A stretch of 64,000 nucleotides of DNA from Coprinopsis marcescibilis. Lineage: Eukaryota > Basidiomycota > Agaricomycetes > Agaricales > Psathyrellaceae. The notes beneath the pieces were generated by a model. The model was given only the letters and a program-made list of their open reading frames with translations. It did no database searches and was not told the DNA's origin. Position numbers and translations under genes: made by a program. The stretch spans positions 1 to 64,000 of the forward strand of contig ML210245.1 in assembly GCA_004369085.1 (NCBI GenBank). Direction: 5' to 3'. Below are positions 22,994-35,075 of the stretch, one piece after another; position 1 is the stretch's first letter; every line of letters starts with the position of its first letter.

Positions 22994-24386
22994 CGTGTTG
23001 CGCCTGTAGTCTTTATACCACCGACTATCATTGACTTTAATACTGTTTCGAACACGATCGGTAACTGGGTAACTTACAGAGGTTTCGAAATATCATTATC
23101 TTGACCCAACCAGCGTGGGCAATTGAATCTGACAAAAAAGGTCAGTAAAGGCGTTTTTGACGTGAAAGACGCGGACGCAGACCGGGAATCGAGCATTTTT
23201 GCCTTCTGACCTCGCTGCTGCCATGTACGACATCCTTATCACAAACGACGTTTTCCTCGAGGCTCGTTCGTTGGTCAACATCGGGCCAGGCTGCGATGAA
23301 AAAATGTTGACCCTCTCGTCATCGCCATGATCAATCCCTGGTGCTGACGCCCCCAATCCCTCGCGCTACTGCTTTGCGCAGGACATCCCACTCGTGGATG
23401 AAAACGCGCTGTTGTTTGGCTGATACACTTGGCGACCAGACAAGCCAGTTTTCGTCATCACCGTCAGCAAACCACGCAGGTGATGCACCTTGAAACCGCA
23501 CAGAAATGATCCCACCGCCCCCAACCACCTTCTGCTACTGCCGTGCCAAGGTTGCTCGCCGCTGTGATTACGGCTGCTGGAACCAAAGGACAGTGATACT
23601 CAAGAGGTTGGTTGGACAAATCGCTTCGGTCCTCGCAGAAGAGAAAGCGACCTGGTGGCCTTATCGTTCCACTTGTCGACACGTTCAAGGGAATGTAGCT
23701 GTAACAGTCCTCGCGGCACCAGGCTGGAACGAACCGAAATCAATTAACGTCACCACTACGAATGGATTTCAAATTAACGGCACCTTGAGTTCGCACAGAC
23801 ACGATATTTTAGTACTCTGAGAACCCAAGTATTCCTGATCTGGGATCCGCAGAGAAAATGGCACCATGCCTCTGAGCACACGAGGTGTCCGATCCAATAA
23901 GCAGCTTGTTGACGCGTTAATGGACACATTGCGATGAGCGTAGTTCAATGTGCGCCAGGGCATCACATCCCGCCATTAGGAACCGAAACCTGACACGGAC
24001 AAATGGTTAAACGCTTCAAGAATGCGATATGCCTGACGACCTGCATCTACGGCTAACGTTAAACGTTGTTTCGACTGTGAACGTCAACGGAAGGGGACTT
24101 ACATAGGCTTATACTTTACAATCGCCATGTTATTGTCATTCTTGGTAAATTGGGATAATAGAACCCAGGTAGAACCGATTTCTTGGTACAAGAACCTCAA
24201 CGGCATAAGGGATGAGAAAGAGTTGGACTGGCAGTTGCTCCGGTCACCGGCACGTACCCGGAGTAAATTCGGTGATCTCGGTGCGAGGGTTTGTCAGGGA
24301 GGGCCTTATCTTATCAGATTGAAGGAAATGACACTTTCGCCAACCCCCCAACTTCCAGCCTATCCGGCCAGTCTAGCTTCACGATC
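22994..24386. other. Gene-poor region
   Basis: About 1.4 kb without a gene I can support. Overlapping open frames at 23464-23820 on both strands lack coding character. The end is the 5' flank of the BolA gene. Confidence 0.4.
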
Positions 24387-24897
24387 ATGGCCATAGACAC
24401 CACCACCCTCGAGCAAGCAATTAAAGCTGCAATTCCAGTTACTCATCTGGAAATAGAGGACCAGTCCAGCGGATGTGGTGAAAATTACGCTGTTCTCATC
24501 GTTAGCGAGGTCCGTGTCCGAGTCTATCATCCACCCCTGTTTTTCATTTGTCCAACTGTTTCCATTGTCCCTGGAGTATACATATGCTGATCTCAACAAT
24601 TATACATTCTGTAGGCGTTCGTTGGGAAAACCACATTGGCACGACACCGATTCGGTATGTCATGCGCCACCTTCCTCTTGCTGCCACGGCTATTCAGTTT
24701 GCTGACATTCCGACATATTTTGGGTCCCCACAGTAAACGAGCTGTTAAAGACCCAGATTGCACAATTGCACGCGTTTTCGCAGGTACGCTTGGGGCCTTG
24801 ATATCATTATAATGTTTGATGGGATGTTTATCGACCGACATTTCCACAGAAAACATTCACACCCCAGCAATACGCGGATTATCTTGCCAAGAAATAA
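24387..24897 (+). CDS. BolA-like protein (BolA2 type)
   Basis: Four exons, 24387-24509, 24615-24654, 24734-24783 and 24850-24897, give 86 aa, the normal length for cytosolic BolA2 proteins. The start ATG sits in a good context (GATCATGG). The family signature is complete: DQSSGCGENYAVLIVSE with Cys30, then FVGKTTLARHRFVNELLK with the invariant His52, and a short helical end. BolA2 proteins pair with monothiol glutaredoxins to bind [2Fe-2S] clusters and pass on iron status. The Cys plus His pair seen here is what that cluster coordination needs. There is no mitochondrial presequence, so a cytosolic or nuclear place is expected. Confidence 0.93.
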
Positions 24898-25686
24898 TCA
24901 TATTCATCTATCATCTACATATTGAGAGGCTACGAGCACTCCGATTTACATTTACATTTCGTATCCATCTACTACTATATGCGTACCATTTAGCCTTCCC
25001 ATTTCTCCGACAGCCGACGATTCCGATCTGGAACAAGAATAGGAGATGTTTTCCCAGCACTGTAACGACCATGCCAGAATTTTCACCGCTCGAGGTCTCC
25101 CTCGTTTTGTTCCTCTTGTAAATAGCCGTTCCGCGGGTTTGAACTCTTTGAATAGCGCGTGTATCAGCAGACTTTTAGTGAGCACCTAAGAAAGAAAAAG
25201 AAGATCAGAAGACCAGAAATCATCTTGCTGTTGTTGACATCACGAAGCTATCCAGGCGCGGAGACGGAGAGAGGGTGGAACATCGGAAACCAGATCCAGA
25301 TTAAGGGTTCAAGCCAGTACGCAACACAATCGTAATAAAACTGCTAGTGAGAAAATCGAAGAATAGGCCAGAAGGATACGTTATAAATGGAACATACACG
25401 CACAGGAATAAAGAAAGCTAGAGTGACACAGAGAGAGCTATGGAAAGCATCGTTAGGCTATTACTGCAAGTAAAAAGGAATTTAAAGGGAAACCCCAGAG
25501 ATGGGAATGCGACGACGACGGCTAATGCTACAGGTGGTAAGTTTACAAGGTTAGAGTTACAGATACAGAGCGGAATTAAACTGTTACAAGTTCGAGAGCG
25601 AGGGGTGCAAATATTTCGAGTCATTTACTTTAAGCTTTTGGGATCGTGAATCTTCGTCGGAGATGACCGGAGGTGGAGAAGGCGAT
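24898..25686. other. Intergenic region
   Basis: Convergent 3' flanks of the BolA gene and the next minus-strand gene. A-rich stretches near 25190-25450 but no gene recognised. Confidence 0.4.
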
Positions 25687-26823
25687 TTAGGCGCGAAGAG
25701 TTTGGTTGCGTCTCCAGGTCGGTGCGCTGGCACCGCCGTTTTTCCTGCCACCGATGGGAGCCCTGTATTTGGGGACCGCAGCGGGTGTTGGTGCAGGCTT
25801 CGCTGGGCTAGGGCGAGCGGCAGAAGCAGAAGCAGATGGCTTGCCGAGCATGACACCACCTGTGAGGGTGTTGCTCATACCGCCCTGGTAGAGATACTTG
25901 GTAATGTTCTTCTTCGAAGCGTCGACGTAAACACAGGGTTCCTGAGTTTTGCGTGCCGCGGCGGGGCGGAATGAGGGTGCCTTGGCGCGGGGAACGAATT
26001 CGCTCTTGATGCTCGAGGAGCTGGAAGTAGCAGAGCTGAGGCTCTCGTCGTCAGAAACGGAAAAGGTCGAGAAAGTCGAAGAGCGTGAGCTGGGCCTAGA
26101 GCTCTCAGGGGAAGATGGCTCTGGTGATGAGATAGGGGAGAACGAAGCGAAAGAATGCCGGATTGGGACTTGAGCGTGGATGTTGAGAGCGAATTTCTCT
26201 CTGGTGGGGGTAGGCGAGATGATTGCAGAGTTCGAGATCATTGAAAGGAGTTGGTCCGCTTCTTCATGATCGGAGTCGAGAAGCTGCTGGGCCAAGGTAC
26301 GGGAGACATAGGGAGTAGAGCTGGGAACGAAGATGCGGGGGGTAGTGATGGGCGAGATTGGGGATCGTTGGGTCTTCATAACCGATTGAGGACCAACTTG
26401 AAGTTTGCTAATAGGGACTTGGGGTCCGGTCAAACGGGCGAGCAAAGCGCGCTTGTTGGCGGTGAATGTGGGTGCGGTCCAAATGACCACAGTGCGAGAA
26501 GGCTTGTTCTCGGAAGCGCTGTAGTGCGCAGCAACAGAGTCGGACTCGATGATGAGGCTGAACTCTTGATTACCGAGCAACTCGATCCATTCTGCCCATC
26601 GGATGCCTATCGCTTGGCATGTTGCGAAGACAGGGCGAGGAGGAGTTGCGACGGTGAATGTCAAAACCAGTTTCCTGGCAGAGATTTGGAGGAAGGCAAC
26701 GTGCAAAGCAGAACGAAGAACGTTGTTGATCATGGTGGTCATGGCGGGAGCGTGAATCAAAGCCAAAGGCCGGGCAAGGAAGTTGACGGCTTGGGCAATG
26801 CTGGTGGGGACGTTGAAAGACAT
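25687..26823 (-). CDS. Ser-rich protein of unknown function
   Basis: One exon from the ATG at 26823 encodes 378 aa. The N-terminal 130 residues look folded (NFLARPLALIHAPAMTTMINNVLRSALHVAFLQ; WAEWIELLGNQEFSLIIESDSVAAHY), with a pattern of helix then strands. Residues 150-230 carry motifs such as SRTLAQQLLDSDHEEADQLLSMISNSA. Residues 230-300 are a Ser/Pro-rich disordered stretch, and the tail has YVDASKKNITKYLYQGG followed by Ala/Pro/Lys-rich sequence ending in basic residues. Its composition and length suggest a regulatory protein conserved within basidiomycetes, but I do not recognise a named domain. The opposite strand shows a long open frame that is a shadow of this gene. Confidence 0.8.
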   Translation of the reverse strand: MSFNVPTSIAQAVNFLARPLALIHAPAMTTMINNVLRSALHVAFLQISARKLVLTFTVATPPRPVFATCQAIGIRWAEWIELLGNQEFSLIIESDSVAAHYSASENKPSRTVVIWTAPTFTANKRALLARLTGPQVPISKLQVGPQSVMKTQRSPISPITTPRIFVPSSTPYVSRTLAQQLLDSDHEEADQLLSMISNSAIISPTPTREKFALNIHAQVPIRHSFASFSPISSPEPSSPESSRPSSRSSTFSTFSVSDDESLSSATSSSSSIKSEFVPRAKAPSFRPAAARKTQEPCVYVDASKKNITKYLYQGGMSNTLTGGVMLGKPSASASAARPSPAKPAPTPAAVPKYRAPIGGRKNGGASAPTWRRNQTLRA

Positions 26824-29137
26824 GGCGAACGTATAAGGTTTGTTGAGGACGAAAGTTTGGAGGATCGACTGGCGATTAAAAGAGCAGAAAACAGCTGAAG
26901 TGATGATTGAGATCTAGAATTGTTCGTAAAGTGACAAGTCCTAAGAAGTGAAAAGAGGGAATGAGCACGAGAAGATATTAATGTCACAAGAAAAAGCTCA
27001 CCTCAAGATATGTCTTTAAAGTTCGTTAGTTGTGATTGAAGATGAGAGAGTAGTGATGTTTTGAACGAATCGAAGAGTTGGCTAGTGAAGCTGGAGTTGT
27101 CAGGATTCAACCTGAGGCTGGTGAAGAATCTCTCAGCCAAAACCCGCTCATATTTAAACCTAGGGTCAATGGCGTTTCTAGGACGAGATAAGCACAATGT
27201 AGCTTGTGCCTCTCATTGTAACACCTACATTGTTCGAGAGCTATTCAACTGTCGCAGTGACGGAATTGATGGGAGGACAATACATACAACATCAGAACAC
27301 GTGGCACAGAACAATGCATGTCGGAGTTTGCCGAGCGCAGCCACTCTATTTGGGTTGCTTTGGCCACGGCTATGGCCAAATAATGCCAAGTCGCCCCATT
27401 CAACGCCTTTTGATCCACCAGTCATTAATCTCCACGGCAAGTGCTCTAAGTTGGGAAAACCCTGAGCTAATGCGGAATAACAGGATCAACTCTGAACAGA
27501 TCCTCTGAATGTGACCGAATGGCCTTGGAATCGAGAAATGCCGTTGTGATGAATTGGCATCGTATTAAATGCAAACCGCAAGTTCAACATATGTGACACC
27601 CGGGCCCAGCGGCGGTACGGTTTATGACTTGCACCACGACTTGTGAGTGCATCAGTCCCTCGCCACAAATGAAACATCTTCCATGAAGGAACGGATTTCG
27701 ACTCGCTGTCGGGTACGCCGGATTTGCGCAGACAGAAAAGGAAACACAGCTTCGAACGAAGAAGTCGGAGCAGGGTAAGGCGGCGGCGCCGTTGGGAGAA
27801 GAGTTTCGAGGATATTGCCTCGGAAGAGGGCCTTCGATAGGATAGAACTTGGTGGACCCTTCCTGGCGAGCTTACTGGCTATTGGACTCCCTTCGTTTGC
27901 TTGAAATAACCACCACCACACGCAGCAAACCTTCCTCTTTTAATGACCGCTATTCTCTGTGACGGTATGGCGTGTCATTGGGACGTCATTATGAGGTATG
28001 CTCCTCTACTAGGATAATTGTCTCGATACGCCCCATGGAAACGCGCCTTCCTGCAGCTATATATCCGCAGAAACAAGCTTGCTTCCGCTGTTTCTTCCAA
28101 CATCCTTCTCCCATGTCCTGCCTTGAGCCTTACTAGGCCAGGGATCGAGAAGGAGTACAGATAATCGGTTCTCGAAGCTGCCCGGGTCTTGCGAGGTACA
28201 CACTCTGTTCGTTGGAACATCAAGGGAAGGTGGGCATCAGGCAAAGGAGTGCTTGTCCCATGAATCTCTTTACCCCCGGGGTCTCGACTGGCGAAGAACA
28301 TCAGGTTTCTCCCGTAGTACCTCTGCCAATGACACTGGCACAGCTGAAGTGGATGTCCCCTCCGGTCTGTATTGGGATAGCCAATAGGAGAACCATCTAA
28401 GACGCTCCTTCAATCTCCCCGATGATGTGGTCACCCCCTGACTACCAGCTCCATTGCCTCCTTCCTAAGCGTCACATATCGACAAGTATGGTCATACCCT
28501 CGATTGTAGGCCGAACGATGCCAAAAATATTGATCACCTGGTCTATAAGAACTGTTCTATGCTCCGTCAAATGGCGACGGTGTTAGCCATTTTTGGTACT
28601 TTCAATACTCTTTCGAAGGCGTTCTGCTGAGAGAGTCCTCATGGTAAATTAGCTTTTGGCTTATGTCTGTCCATCTCTGAGAGTCGATTACCACCGCCGA
28701 AGCGCCATCAGCGATTATAAAGTGCCTTAACGTGTTCTAGAGGCGGTCATTACCTCGCCAGATATAGTTTCAGAAGTCACATTGTCGCCTTCAGCGCGTC
28801 ATATCCATGATATCATCTCTTCTCTTGAGAGCTCTTACTATTGAAGCTGCTTGCATCTCAAAAAACCATATGCATGCCATCGGGAAAGAGCGACCTAGTT
28901 TCTTCTTAGTCGTCGAGGAGCACTTCTCAGCCCCAGTAGAGCTAATATCCAAGCGATATATTGTGTCCAATTGAAATAAGTTTAAAAAATGCAAAGATAA
29001 CTTGAAAGAGTGTGCACAAGACTGAACGGAATACCCTTAGCACTTAAACATGATCACCGATGTTTCTCCGGGACCGATTCCCCTCCACTCTAAACCCAAC
29101 AGCCAGACCCAGCGTTATATTTAGGCTATCATTGCAC
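26824..29137. other. Long intergenic region
   Basis: About 2.3 kb between two minus-strand genes. Minus frames at 27003-27197 and 27652-27921 look faintly coding (the latter has SSFEAVFPFLSAQIRRTRQR) but lack splice partners. No repeats or RNA genes recognised. Confidence 0.35.
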
Positions 29138-30981
29138 TTAGGTCCCCTCGCGCTTCACTCTGTACTGATCGGCCGGTCGACGAATAGCCTCTCCCTTCTT
29201 ATTTCGATAAAATAAGACATTCCCTGATGAATTCTGAAGTCAGCGACTACTCTGGCCCAATAGCTGAGAAATCTTACCCTCGTTCTCAACAAATTGACAT
29301 TCGTTGTAATTCTTCCATAGAGCTTTGAAGACAGGCGTATCAGAGTAAACGTACTGGTCGCCGATGAATGCTTTGAGATACTTGGTCGCTTCCGGGCCAT
29401 GATCTATGAGGAAAGATTAGCGCCGAGCGCATTAATATATGCGAGTACTCACAGAATGGCATTTTCGGGAAGAACTGCCAGATTAATTAGCGATATAAAT
29501 GGATGGAAGCGAAGAAAAGAAAAGAACGTACATGGTGTATAACATGGAAATGAGCGACGTCATGCAGGAAGAAGCGTCCTTGCCACCCCAGGAAATCCCT
29601 GTCCACCGTGGCTGCAGCCCCGCGTTGGAAGTTCCACTCCTTTCCGCGATAATGAGGCAGAACCGGGTCCGTGTGGTGGAGGTATGTTATCATTATAACT
29701 AAAAGGCAGGAAAGTTGATTAGAGCTTGTGAGTTATGGCAAAGGAAAGAGACGTACACCAATGGGTAACGCATAACCACGGAATTCCGTAGAACTTGATG
29801 ACTTGGGCGGCTCCAAATAGAGAAGTGGCGTAAGATACAGTCCAGACCATTGCAGCGATACCAATGTTGGAAAGGACGACTGCGGCTCTTTGTTCCTTAG
29901 TGAACAAGATGGAGTTTGCTGGAAAGTGGACAACGCACACGGTGAGTGACGTTGCATTTCCAGGGACGCCGGACTGGAAACTCACGATCGAAGTGGTTGG
30001 TCCACTTGGGATAATTCTTCTGGCCTGAAACGTTATAGACTAGCAGATATAACGGGTTAGTACAAGTTAGAAAGCAGCGTATTGGACAGCGACGAGAGCA
30101 AAGAAAGCAAGTTAGACATAAACTCACGAAGGTATGCAGGGAAAGCAAGAAGCTGTTGGCGGATCAACGCGTAGAGAGTGTAAATTGGCGTGTCACCAAA
30201 AAGTTCGTCCCAGTCTATTTCATGATTGGCCTTTTCGGGAATTCCAAGATCCTCGCGGGTCTGTGGCACGTATACCTCGTCGCGCTCCATGGAGGCATGA
30301 TTCGAGTGGTGGCGATGGTGGGAGATTTTCCAGGAGAAGTATGGTGTCCATAACCAAGAGTGGATGATCTTCGAGTCAAGTGAGCAAACCTATTAGCGTG
30401 GTGGATCAGCGGAAATTTGGAGAATCAACTCACGAAACCGAGAAAATCGTTGACGATCTTATGATCAGAGAATGCACCGTGACCGCACTGTAGCTGATTG
30501 TCAGCAACGTCGGAGAGCTTTATCCGAGTCGAACGTACTTCGTGCCCAATGACCCAGAGCCCGGTAAAAATAAGACCTTGAAACCACCAGCTATGCGTCA
30601 CGGAGTCAGTTGCTGGTATCTTTGATTAAACGAGGTACTTAAGGCCTTACTAGATAGCCCAAGCGCAGTACCGAACGCATTCCGCTCCGAAAGGAGTAAG
30701 AACACTCTTCACAACAGCGTGCCCGAAGAAAGGGTCGATCCTCAACGCGATTGACCATGCAGTCGCAGCCAACAGCAGATCCCGACAGAGGAACATGATT
30801 CCTTTTGTCGTATTGCGAACAAACATCTCAGGAGGGATCGCCGCCCGAATTTCTTTGAGTGGCCTGTCAAATCAGCTCGGTGGTGAGTTGCGATGTAACC
30901 GTATTGACAACGAACGCACCATATCATGGGGGTGAACTCTGGAAGCTCGTCCTCGCTGTACTTGTGATGAGAGTTGCCCAT
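29138..30981 (-). CDS. Delta-12-type fatty acid desaturase
   Basis: Eleven exons on the minus strand: 30981-30920, 30863-30651, 30590-30539, 30487-30434, 30368-30128, 30039-29986, 29918-29757, 29698-29532, 29474-29453, 29403-29278 and 29223-29138, giving 412 aa; every junction is GT-AG and in phase, one exon being only 22 nt. The three diiron histidine boxes of membrane desaturases are HECGH, HHRHHSN and HVIHH. Hydrophobic spans surround them, and [12 protein letters not shown] is typical of the omega-6 (delta-12) group. These endoplasmic reticulum enzymes add a double bond to oleoyl lipids using cytochrome b5. Two related genes follow in the opposite direction, but their exon structure differs from this one, so it is not their direct duplicate. 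Confidence 0.92.
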
Positions 30982-32101
30982 TGTTGGAATCTCACTGGAG
31001 TGACAAGGGGTAAGATGGGGACTCAGATAATTCCAGAGGCGAAAACTGCCAGCTGAAAAGTGAGGTTGTACATCCGGTTGATTTAGAAGACCTGGTATTT
31101 ATGTTTCTGGGACGTGCCACTTGAAAAGGTTTGTCGATGGATCAATCACTGTCAAATGGAGTTACTGGAAACCAACGAGCGGAGCTGGCTATTCACAGTG
31201 GTTTGGGATAATTCCGTCGTTAGTCATCAAATAACGCTTCCTGTTGAAGAAGTGGGAAGCCCCTTCGAGGATGACTTGGTGCTGTGGCAAAGCAACGCTT
31301 CCCCAGAAGCTAGTCTGTATTGCGATACAGAGTAGATTAGTGGAACACGATTTAGATGATTACGCCGATGAGTCCTTAGTATGAGTTTTCTCCCGTGTCC
31401 CAATGAGGACGTAGGTAGGTAGGACTGCCGAGGCCTCCACATATTCCACCCTGAATTATTGGAATAGCGTGATAGCTATCAAGTAACCGAGACCCATGTT
31501 TGAAGTAAATTGGATGGATTGCGCACAAGTGATTATCATCGTCAGTATTTCCTTTCCACACGACCGTAATGGGACCAGGGTGGCCTGAGGTGATCATGTC
31601 ACGTTGAGGGTTGGATGCCTTTGATGAGCGGAAGCGGAGGAAGAGTGTGCATGCGGTGACGAGAGAGTTGGTATTTCGAAATGAGCAAGTCAAATCTCAG
31701 CTGGGATCTCTCAAGTGCGTGCTAGATTGGTGACACATCGCGACCATATCGGCTGACGTTGCAGGAAGTCAAAATTCCCGAAATGCACTCCGGACCCATC
31801 CCATTCGTTCCCACGATCCTTTTACTCGGTCCTCTACTAGCATGACCTCGAAAGCAAGTTCGGGGGTCTGCCGTTCGAAAGGAACCTCTGATCGCATGCG
31901 CACATGCCCGAACTTGTGATGAATCCTCACCATGTCTGCCTAAAGTCTGTCCTAATTTTTGACTTCTAGATCTACAATCGTGGCTCCAAGGGTGAATCTA
32001 GAAGATGTTTCAGGGGATACAAATACGAGCTGCCTTGTAATTTCGAACCCATACCTCTTTCTACCGCCCAGATTTATACCTGGTCGCGTACTCCCATCGC
32101 C
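30982..32101. other. Divergent intergenic region between desaturase genes
   Basis: Probably contains the promoters of both flanking desaturase genes. Weak open frames at 31114-31335 (+) and 31376-31693 (-) do not form a convincing gene. Confidence 0.4.
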
Positions 32102-33739
32102 ATGCTCTCTCGACTCCTCAACGATGGTCCTGAATATCAAAGAAGAGTCCGGACCCCATTCACACCAACTAAGGTCAGTACTCAAGGACTCGCAGCTATA
32201 TACGCAAGCTTATACTACCTTGAAGGCTACTCTGGCCGATGTTCGCGCTGTAGTCCCTAAGCACCTCTTTCAGAAGAACACGCTCAAAGCCCTGATATAT
32301 GTATCGCGAGACATCATGTGCGCTATGATTGTCTACAAACTCGGCTGGAAGATAGGCCCGCTGGTCCATCGGCTCACCAGCTCTGGTTTGCCGATATACG
32401 CCGGACATTTACTCAAGTGTGCACTATGGGGGCTTTATTGGCACTTACAAGGGATCATTCTCGCCGGGTGGTGGTGTATGGCTCATGAAGCCGGACATGG
32501 CACGCTCTCTTCGCATTCGTGGGTCAACCATACTATCGGGTTCTCAATGCACACTGTACGTCATGAGTTTAGCGAATTGCAATCTCACCGACCTCTGAGA
32601 ATGGCTTCCAACAGTTCATACTGGTTCCGTATTACGCATGGAGGTCGACGCATCACGCCCATCACAAAGCGACCATGTCTGTCGAACGCGACGAGAACTA
32701 TGTGCCCCGAACGCGCTCCGACTATGGCCTGCCCACAAAGCACATTGCACTGGTATCCGACTACCATGAGGTATTCGAGGAGACTCCAATATATACACTA
32801 CTTCGCATGCTGTTTATGCAAGCGCTGGGGTGGCAATACTATCTTTTGACGAACGCGATGGGGAACCCCGCCTATCCTTCAGGAACCAACGTAAGCCTGC
32901 TTTTTTATCCTGGTGAAGACACACAACTAACTCAGAGGGCAGCATTTCAGCCCATCTTCCTCACTCTTCAGGGCTCATGAACGGAGTGGAATCGTTGCTT
33001 CCAATCTCGGCCTTTCCTTTATGGCCTTTCTGCTTTATCGATGGGGCTCAGAGGTTGGATTTGGAAACTTTCTCGCTTTCTATTTTGTCCCTTACCTGGT
33101 AAGCTTCAGGCTTATCTGTAGGCGCTTCCTTTAACCCGGTAGTACATTTTAGTTGGCTAATCACTGGATTGTGATGCTGACTTATTTGCATCACTCTGAT
33201 CCAACGATACCGCACTATCGCAGGACACAGTGGACATTTCTGCGTGGTGCCATCTCTACTGTGGACCGACCATTGCTTGGATGGGCTGGGCGTTTCTTCC
33301 TTCATAACGTCTCTCACGACCACGTACGCGACAATGCTCTTCTCAACATTTTTGCATTCTGACACATTTGCTCTACGAACAGGTCGCTCACCATATATTC
33401 TCAAACATACCATTCTGTAAGCTTACCCGGTGCTGAGAACCAGGTACTGAGCTAATTTCGCATGGCTAGACAATCAACCGCAAGTTACTGAAGCGATAAA
33501 GAAGGTTCTGAAAGACGATTACAACTACGATTCCACGGTAGGTTGCACTATCAGATAAACGAATTTGGATTAATCGCCGAAACTCCGCCGGACAGAATAC
33601 TTTCCGGGCGCTTTATCGCACTTTCACGCAGTGCTGCTTCATCGAAGACGATGGGGATATTGTTTTCTATAAAAACAAAGAAGGAAAATCGTTGCGTGTT
33701 TTGGGCAAGGATGAGACAGGACCTGTGGAGTCTCACTAG
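32102..33739 (+). CDS. Fatty acid desaturase, tandem copy 1
   Basis: Eight exons, 32102-32173, 32226-32555, 32615-32890, 32943-33098, 33153-33323, 33383-33416, 33470-33537 and 33596-33739, give 416 aa. Histidine boxes are HEAGH, THHAHH and HDHVAHH, the last split by intron 5. ITxYLHH-type motif appears as LTYLHHSDP..PHY. HEAGH with HxAHH boxes separates this copy from the delta-12-type gene on the other strand; a different regiospecificity (delta-12/omega-3 or an acetylenase-type activity) is possible but unproven. The protein is membrane-embedded and lacks a fused cytochrome b5. The copy at 35076 shares all intron positions and nearly all exon lengths, showing a recent tandem duplication. 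Confidence 0.92.
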
Positions 33740-34270
33740 TAGCGCCCGAGCTTTGTTATCGTGGTCTATAGCATTTTTGTTCGCGCGTTGTATTATACCA
33801 TCACTGTTCACACTATTGGAGCAATTATCCTCATTTTTACCAAACTGTCTCGCTATCTACTTCAATAAGTATGCTCCGCGACCCAAAGCCTGACAGTCCG
33901 AGAATACAACTTACGTTCCCCTGCGGATAGACGCCGACGCCGATGGCTGCGGTGATGTCCCAGAAAGATGCCAATTATAGTAGTTCAGCGCTCAGCTGTC
34001 CGCATATGTAATGTTTGGCAGCTTGTACAATTAAAGCGTGATATTAATGGCACATAACTATACTAGTTACGTTCCCTTGATCGTTTAGCGCAGTAGATGG
34101 CTATTCGCAGAAAACAAGAATACCAAGATGATACCGACCAAGAGATAACTAGTTGAGCGCATTTTAGTGGATGATAGACTCATTTGTGTCATCACTTGAT
34201 AGGTGCTTCGTAAGAGTGAGTGAGCCGGAGACTATCCTTTTAATTGTTTTTCGGGCATGGTGAAAATAAC

Positions 34271-34337
34271 AGAGACTATAGACATCAATCGATCTGTGCT
34301 CCGTCTATCGCAAACCGCGGAGACATCTATAGTCTCT
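34271..34337. repeat. Inverted repeat
   Basis: AGAGACTATAGA at 34271-34282 is matched perfectly by its reverse complement at 34326-34337, with a 43-nt spacer. The flanks keep partial symmetry. Confidence 0.7.
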
Positions 34338-34661
34338 ATCTTCAAACTGAGCCTCACTAGACTCTCTGGGTAATCTAGTTTGATTATGCGGCCACGGGCT
34401 TGCCACAACCTAACGATATTTTCATCCGCGGCGCCATAGAGAAGGGAAGGTGAATGATCGTCTGACTCGTAAGGCTCGAGACGAGACCGCCTTGTCCTGT
34501 TCGCTCACCTCTGATAGACGTACTGGAGGACGATGAGCGTGCGAATTGAATCGACCGCTCAAGGGCTATGTACTTGCACGGAAGAACTTTTCTGAAAATC
34601 GGGCGTGAATAACACCACCACCACCGCCAATTGCCGATCTAACGAGATGAGCACATAATTA

Positions 34662-34690
34662 TAATCTAATCTAATCTGGCCTAATCTAAT
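34662..34690. repeat. TAATC-rich run
   Basis: Several copies of AATCTAATC interrupted once by TGGCC. Similar runs occur at 14877, 41231 and, weaker, 46970. Confidence 0.6.
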
Positions 34691-35075
34691 CAAGCGCCCA
34701 ACTAGCAAGCCTGAACTCAAAGGTCAGCTACGTGCGCGCAGGGGTTTTTAAAATAATGGGCCTCATTCTTAGAGCACCTTCACCGTAATCGGTAGAGGGT
34801 TTATAAACTGAACTGGGATATCTCTGACGCTGCAGAGAGCAAATTTTGTCCAAACGCCGGGAATATGCTCCATAATTTAACCTTAATGCCTCCGGCTTTG
34901 TATTCGCCACCTATTTTGGATGTCCCTGAGTACAACGACAGTACGTCCAAAACTGGTTTGATACTCGCTGGAGCTCTATATTCTGATCGTCAACTTGCGT
35001 GTAGATCATTGGTCCCATGAAAAGATTCATACAAATACTTGCTGAAGTGGTCTCCTCTGGACCAACATCCTTGCT

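Larger units (their letters stand above)
33740..35075. other. Intergenic region between tandem desaturases
   Basis: No gene. It holds an inverted repeat at 34271-34337 and a TAATC-rich run at 34662-34690. Confidence 0.45.

Noticed and set aside
23464..23820. Overlapping frames on both strands
   Set aside because: Neither has coding-like composition, a motif or splice support.
26251..26898. Long plus-strand frame opposite the Ser-rich gene
   Set aside because: It is the antisense shadow of the gene at 25687-26823, and its composition is that of a complement.
27652..27921. Possible minus-strand exon
   Set aside because: No in-phase neighbour exon or start was found, so I could not support it as a gene.
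31114..31693. Frames between the divergent desaturases
   Set aside because: They are short, lack motifs, and probably lie in promoter sequence.
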